A stretch of 64,000 bases of DNA, taken from the NCBI RefSeq assembly GCF_963855985.1, contig NC_087108.1, positions 13,038,001 to 13,102,000 on the forward strand, in the 5' to 3' direction. The DNA is from Ostrinia nubilalis (Eukaryota; Arthropoda; Insecta; Lepidoptera; Crambidae). Below the pieces are notes generated by a model that saw only the letters and a list, made by a program, of their open reading frames with translations, made no database searches and was not told the origin of the DNA. The position numbers and the translations under genes were made by a program. This document shows, piece by piece, positions 61,401-64,000 of the stretch (within the stretch, counting starts at the first letter, position 1; each line of letters opens with the position of its first letter).

Positions 61401-61792
61401 TTATGGTTTATAATGCGACTTTCACTTCGACTTGTAATCAATTAGATATGCAGCATGATTTATGCTTTTTATTTTATGCTTTTTATGTCTTTTCTTCTAC
61501 GAAAGCTTAGCGAGGAAACTGAGCGGTACAAAGGTGCGTATTGAGATTTTTTCAACTCCCTAGCTATAGCACAATTCATTAAAATAGATCTCGATTCAGG
61601 TATAGAAATTCTGCACCGAACTTCCGACCTTCTCTTTTAGAATACCATAAATAGAAAATACACCGCCTAAGGCTATCAAATTATCGTAAGTGTTTGTCGA
61701 TTTTCTGTAGAAATAGCACCAAATTCATAAAGAGTTCGCTAGAGCGTGTCTCTGGACTGGATACATGCTGGTTAGCCCCACTCAGAATCTCC
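58442..61792. other. No gene seen
   Basis: AT-rich, no splice-flanked exon recognised. A diverged direct repeat links 59265-59345 and 59833-59900 (CTACCATGCGACCTTGACC against CTACCGTGCGGCCTTGACCC). A GC-richer stretch at 60045-60165 (GGTGGCCAAGGACTTTGAGT, GAGAGCCGACCCTAAATAAC) may be the end of an unidentified retroelement. Confidence 0.35.
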
Positions 61793-61997
61793 TTAAGGCC
61801 CAGAACAGACGGTGAAACGCAAACGAAACTGCAACTGCTAGTTACTTTTGAGTTGCATCTAAGTTTCTGCCATAGCGTCCGTTGAGAGACCACACATGAC
61901 GCGACCAGCAAACTTTCAGTTTCAGTTTCATTCATCAGAATCATCAGAAAGTTGCAGTTTCGTTGCAGTTGCGTTTCACCGTCTGTTCTGGGCCTAA
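61793..61997. mobile_element. MITE (GGCCCAGAACAGACGGTGAA ends)
   Basis: TTAAGGCCCAGAACAGACGG on the left, CCGTCTGTTCTGGGCCTAA on the right. The arms continue through AAACGCAA and ACTGCAACT. About 205 bp. The 151- and 63-codon ORFs that cross it are incidental. Confidence 0.82.
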
Positions 61998-62921
61998 CTC
62001 TACTAAAATTATAGTCTATGCCTCGGGCTACTATTACTCGAACCTTCGATACCGATTTATCGATCCAATTCCGGGATCGGCACAAAAACTCGTTGCAAAA
62101 CGCATAGATGCTATCGTTAGCACACGCGTGGCGCAACGCGTGCGCAGCGGCGATTCGCGCTTGTTATTAGATTGTTGCGATGGACTAACACGCCGTATTG
62201 TTGGCTTTGACATTCTGCTGTGATATGAAATAATATGTAGGCAACCAAAATTGGGTGAAGTTCAGATTCGTGATAAAAACTTACAATCCCCGTGCAATCA
62301 CTGTGCTTTTTGTTTGGGCTCTAGTATTCTACTAGTTTCAATTTCAAAACCCTTTTTTGTTGTGGCCCAAAGCAGTGGACTAAATTATATTAGGGCGAAG
62401 ATGTGTGATCAGTTATTCGTAATCAACTCGAGTAGGTTATTTTAATATGTAAAGTGCACTTTGCACATGCTCACATTGAAAGTACATGTGTTGAGCAACA
62501 TTAAAGAAAGGTTGCTATAAGGATGTGGACGACGCCGATGGTAAACGGAGTGATAATTATATGGTTGTAAGAAACAAATGCACTGATTTATTGAATATTC
62601 AAATGCTCTCAGAAACTTAAAGAACACTTAGAATCGGAAAATGATTTTTCACTTCAAAGTTTGATACGTTCAATTAGGATTTAAACGGTATTCATGGGTT
62701 TAATAAAGATATTTTGTATTCAAATGTTGTAATTCCGTCTGACAAGATCCTGTGCCAAGTAGGCCAGTGTGTGAACCGAATTCTCATTGACTCTAATGCT
62801 TAGAAATCCTTACAAAATATTGCAATATTTTGGCTTTGTGAAGATATCATATTTAATTCCTAAACTGTATCAAAATTACTTAGTATTCGTAGTTATAACA
62901 AACATCAAGTCGACTTCTTTC

Positions 62922-63078
62922 ACATTAGGGCGCTAGAAGCGCGACAGCAGCGCGGCAGCGACGTTTTTATAATGTGAAGGCATGCATCCGCTGTCACATA
63001 GTATGAAATTTTCATCAGCGCGTCTGTCGCGCGTTTGTTGCGCTGCTAAATCGCCTAAATGTGAAAGCGCTCTAAGCC
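62922..63078. mobile_element. Degenerate MITE
   Basis: TTTCACATTAGGGCGCTAGA and the inverse-like ATCGCCTAAATGTGAAAGCG. The GC-rich arms (CGCGACAGCAGCGCGGCAGC against GCGCGTCTGTCGCGCG) match loosely. Confidence 0.5.
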
Positions 63079-63249
63079 CTTTCCAGGGAGGGTCAAAGGA
63101 CACGATTTTTCGTTTTTTATCCAATTATTATTGCCACTATTTTCTTGAGGTAGTTTATTCATTTGAGGAGAGCAAATACAGCTTGCTACATATTTAGATT
63201 ATTATGTAATACTAGAAATAAACAAACAGAACAACACTGCGACTCTATA

Positions 63250-63447
63250 TCCTACTAATATTATAAATGCGAAAGTTTGTGTGGATGTCTGGATGTTTTT
63301 TACTTTTTCACGCATAAACTACTGAACGGATTTTGATTAAACTTAACAGTATTATTGTTTATAACCCAGAATAACATATAGGCTATAATTTATGACGATC
63401 TATGACAAACTAAATTTCACGCGGGTGAAGCCGCAGGCAAAAGCTGG
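63250..63447 (+). mobile_element. Short Helitron (type without GTCT repeat)
   Basis: TCCTACTAATATTATAAATG start, internal CAGTATTATTGTTTATAACC, hairpin GCGGGTGAAGCCGCAGGC, end AAAGCTGG (degenerate CTAG). Confidence 0.82.
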
Positions 63448-64000
63448 TACGAGAATAATATCCACGTGTAGGTACGAACGAAAGCTAGTTGCGTGCTTCG
63501 ATTGTTGTCATATATCAGATTCTGTCCTTGTAAAAGTTCTCGAACATGTCCAATCAGAATGTATTGCTTCAATAACATACAATGTTGTGCTATTACCAAT
63601 ACATACACCAATTACTATCTAGTTTGATAATTGAAATAAATACAATAGGAAATTGCTCAAATCTCTTTATATTTCCTCGAGATCGATTGCAAGTTTGAAA
63701 CAGGCTGTGTGCTGAAAGTGGTAGGCACAAGCTCTTTATAAATAGATTGGTGTCGAAATTAGAGCATTGCGCTGGTATGGAAATTACTGGTAATTATACA
63801 CAACCACTTTCTTATCTATTTACTAGTTGTGTTTGCTTAGACTTAGTCCTAAATAAGAACAGCCTGGATTTGGAAAACAAATAAAGGGTTCGGCTTACCG
63901 ATTCATTTGAAAGAAGAAAGTTAAGGATTTTAATATCTAGACACATAATTGGCACAGTGAAGTTCTGCTAAGTGCTGGAGTTGGTAACATGATTGCATAA
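63448..64000. other. No gene seen
   Basis: AT-rich flank to the end of the window, with only short chance ORFs. Confidence 0.4.

Noticed and set aside
61681..62136. 151-codon minus-strand ORF
   Set aside because: It spans both inverted ends of a MITE (61793-61997) and has no domain or splice context; treated as chance.

Overview
The window looks like a nuclear contig from a butterfly or moth (Lepidoptera). It is AT-rich and intron-containing, with small GT-AG exons spread over kilobases. It is full of repeat families I know from lepidopteran genomes: RTE-like LINE 3' ends with (CAT)n tails, short Helitrons starting TCCTACTAATATTATAAATG and ending CTAG, tRNA-derived SINEs, piggyBac-like elements at TTAA, and many short inverted-repeat elements. 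No operon, CRISPR array or prokaryotic signal is present. Species cannot be named from the sequence alone.

Layout. 1-15 kb: no convincing host protein gene; two GC-rich islands that could be first exons (7.1 and 8.3 kb), MITEs, LINE and SINE remnants, and a 974-bp internally deleted piggyBac-like element. 15.5 kb: an intact tRNA-Val(CAC). 16-20 kb: non-autonomous DNA elements, a Helitron and one unidentified minus-strand coding fragment. 21-35 kb: a six-coding-exon gene for a 301-residue CRAL-TRIO (alpha-tocopherol-transfer-protein-like) protein. It may have a 5' UTR exon near 21 kb; that putative first intron holds a LINE with a 904-codon open EN-RT frame. 35.4-36.0 kb: a possible tiny spliced gene. 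36-39 kb: Helitrons and nested MITEs. 40.3-42.2 kb: a TATA-driven three-exon gene for a 51-residue secreted Gly/Pro-rich peptide. 44.0-47.4 kb, minus strand: an RR-type cuticular protein gene whose second intron holds a tandem array of duplicated exon ends, two of which form in-frame cassette-exon candidates. 48.9-54.5 kb: a four-level nest of transposons (Helitron in LINE in piggyBac in an older LINE). 55-64 kb: MITEs, a 1.7-kb long-inverted-repeat element, microsatellites and unannotated AT-rich DNA.

The host genes do not form an obvious pathway: an intracellular lipid carrier, a small secreted peptide and a chitin-binding cuticle protein. The most interesting signals are the exon-module duplication inside the cuticular gene, the nested transposons, the tiny secreted peptide gene and the asymmetric piggyBac-like ends. 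All product names rest on motif recognition by eye; no database or alignment was run.
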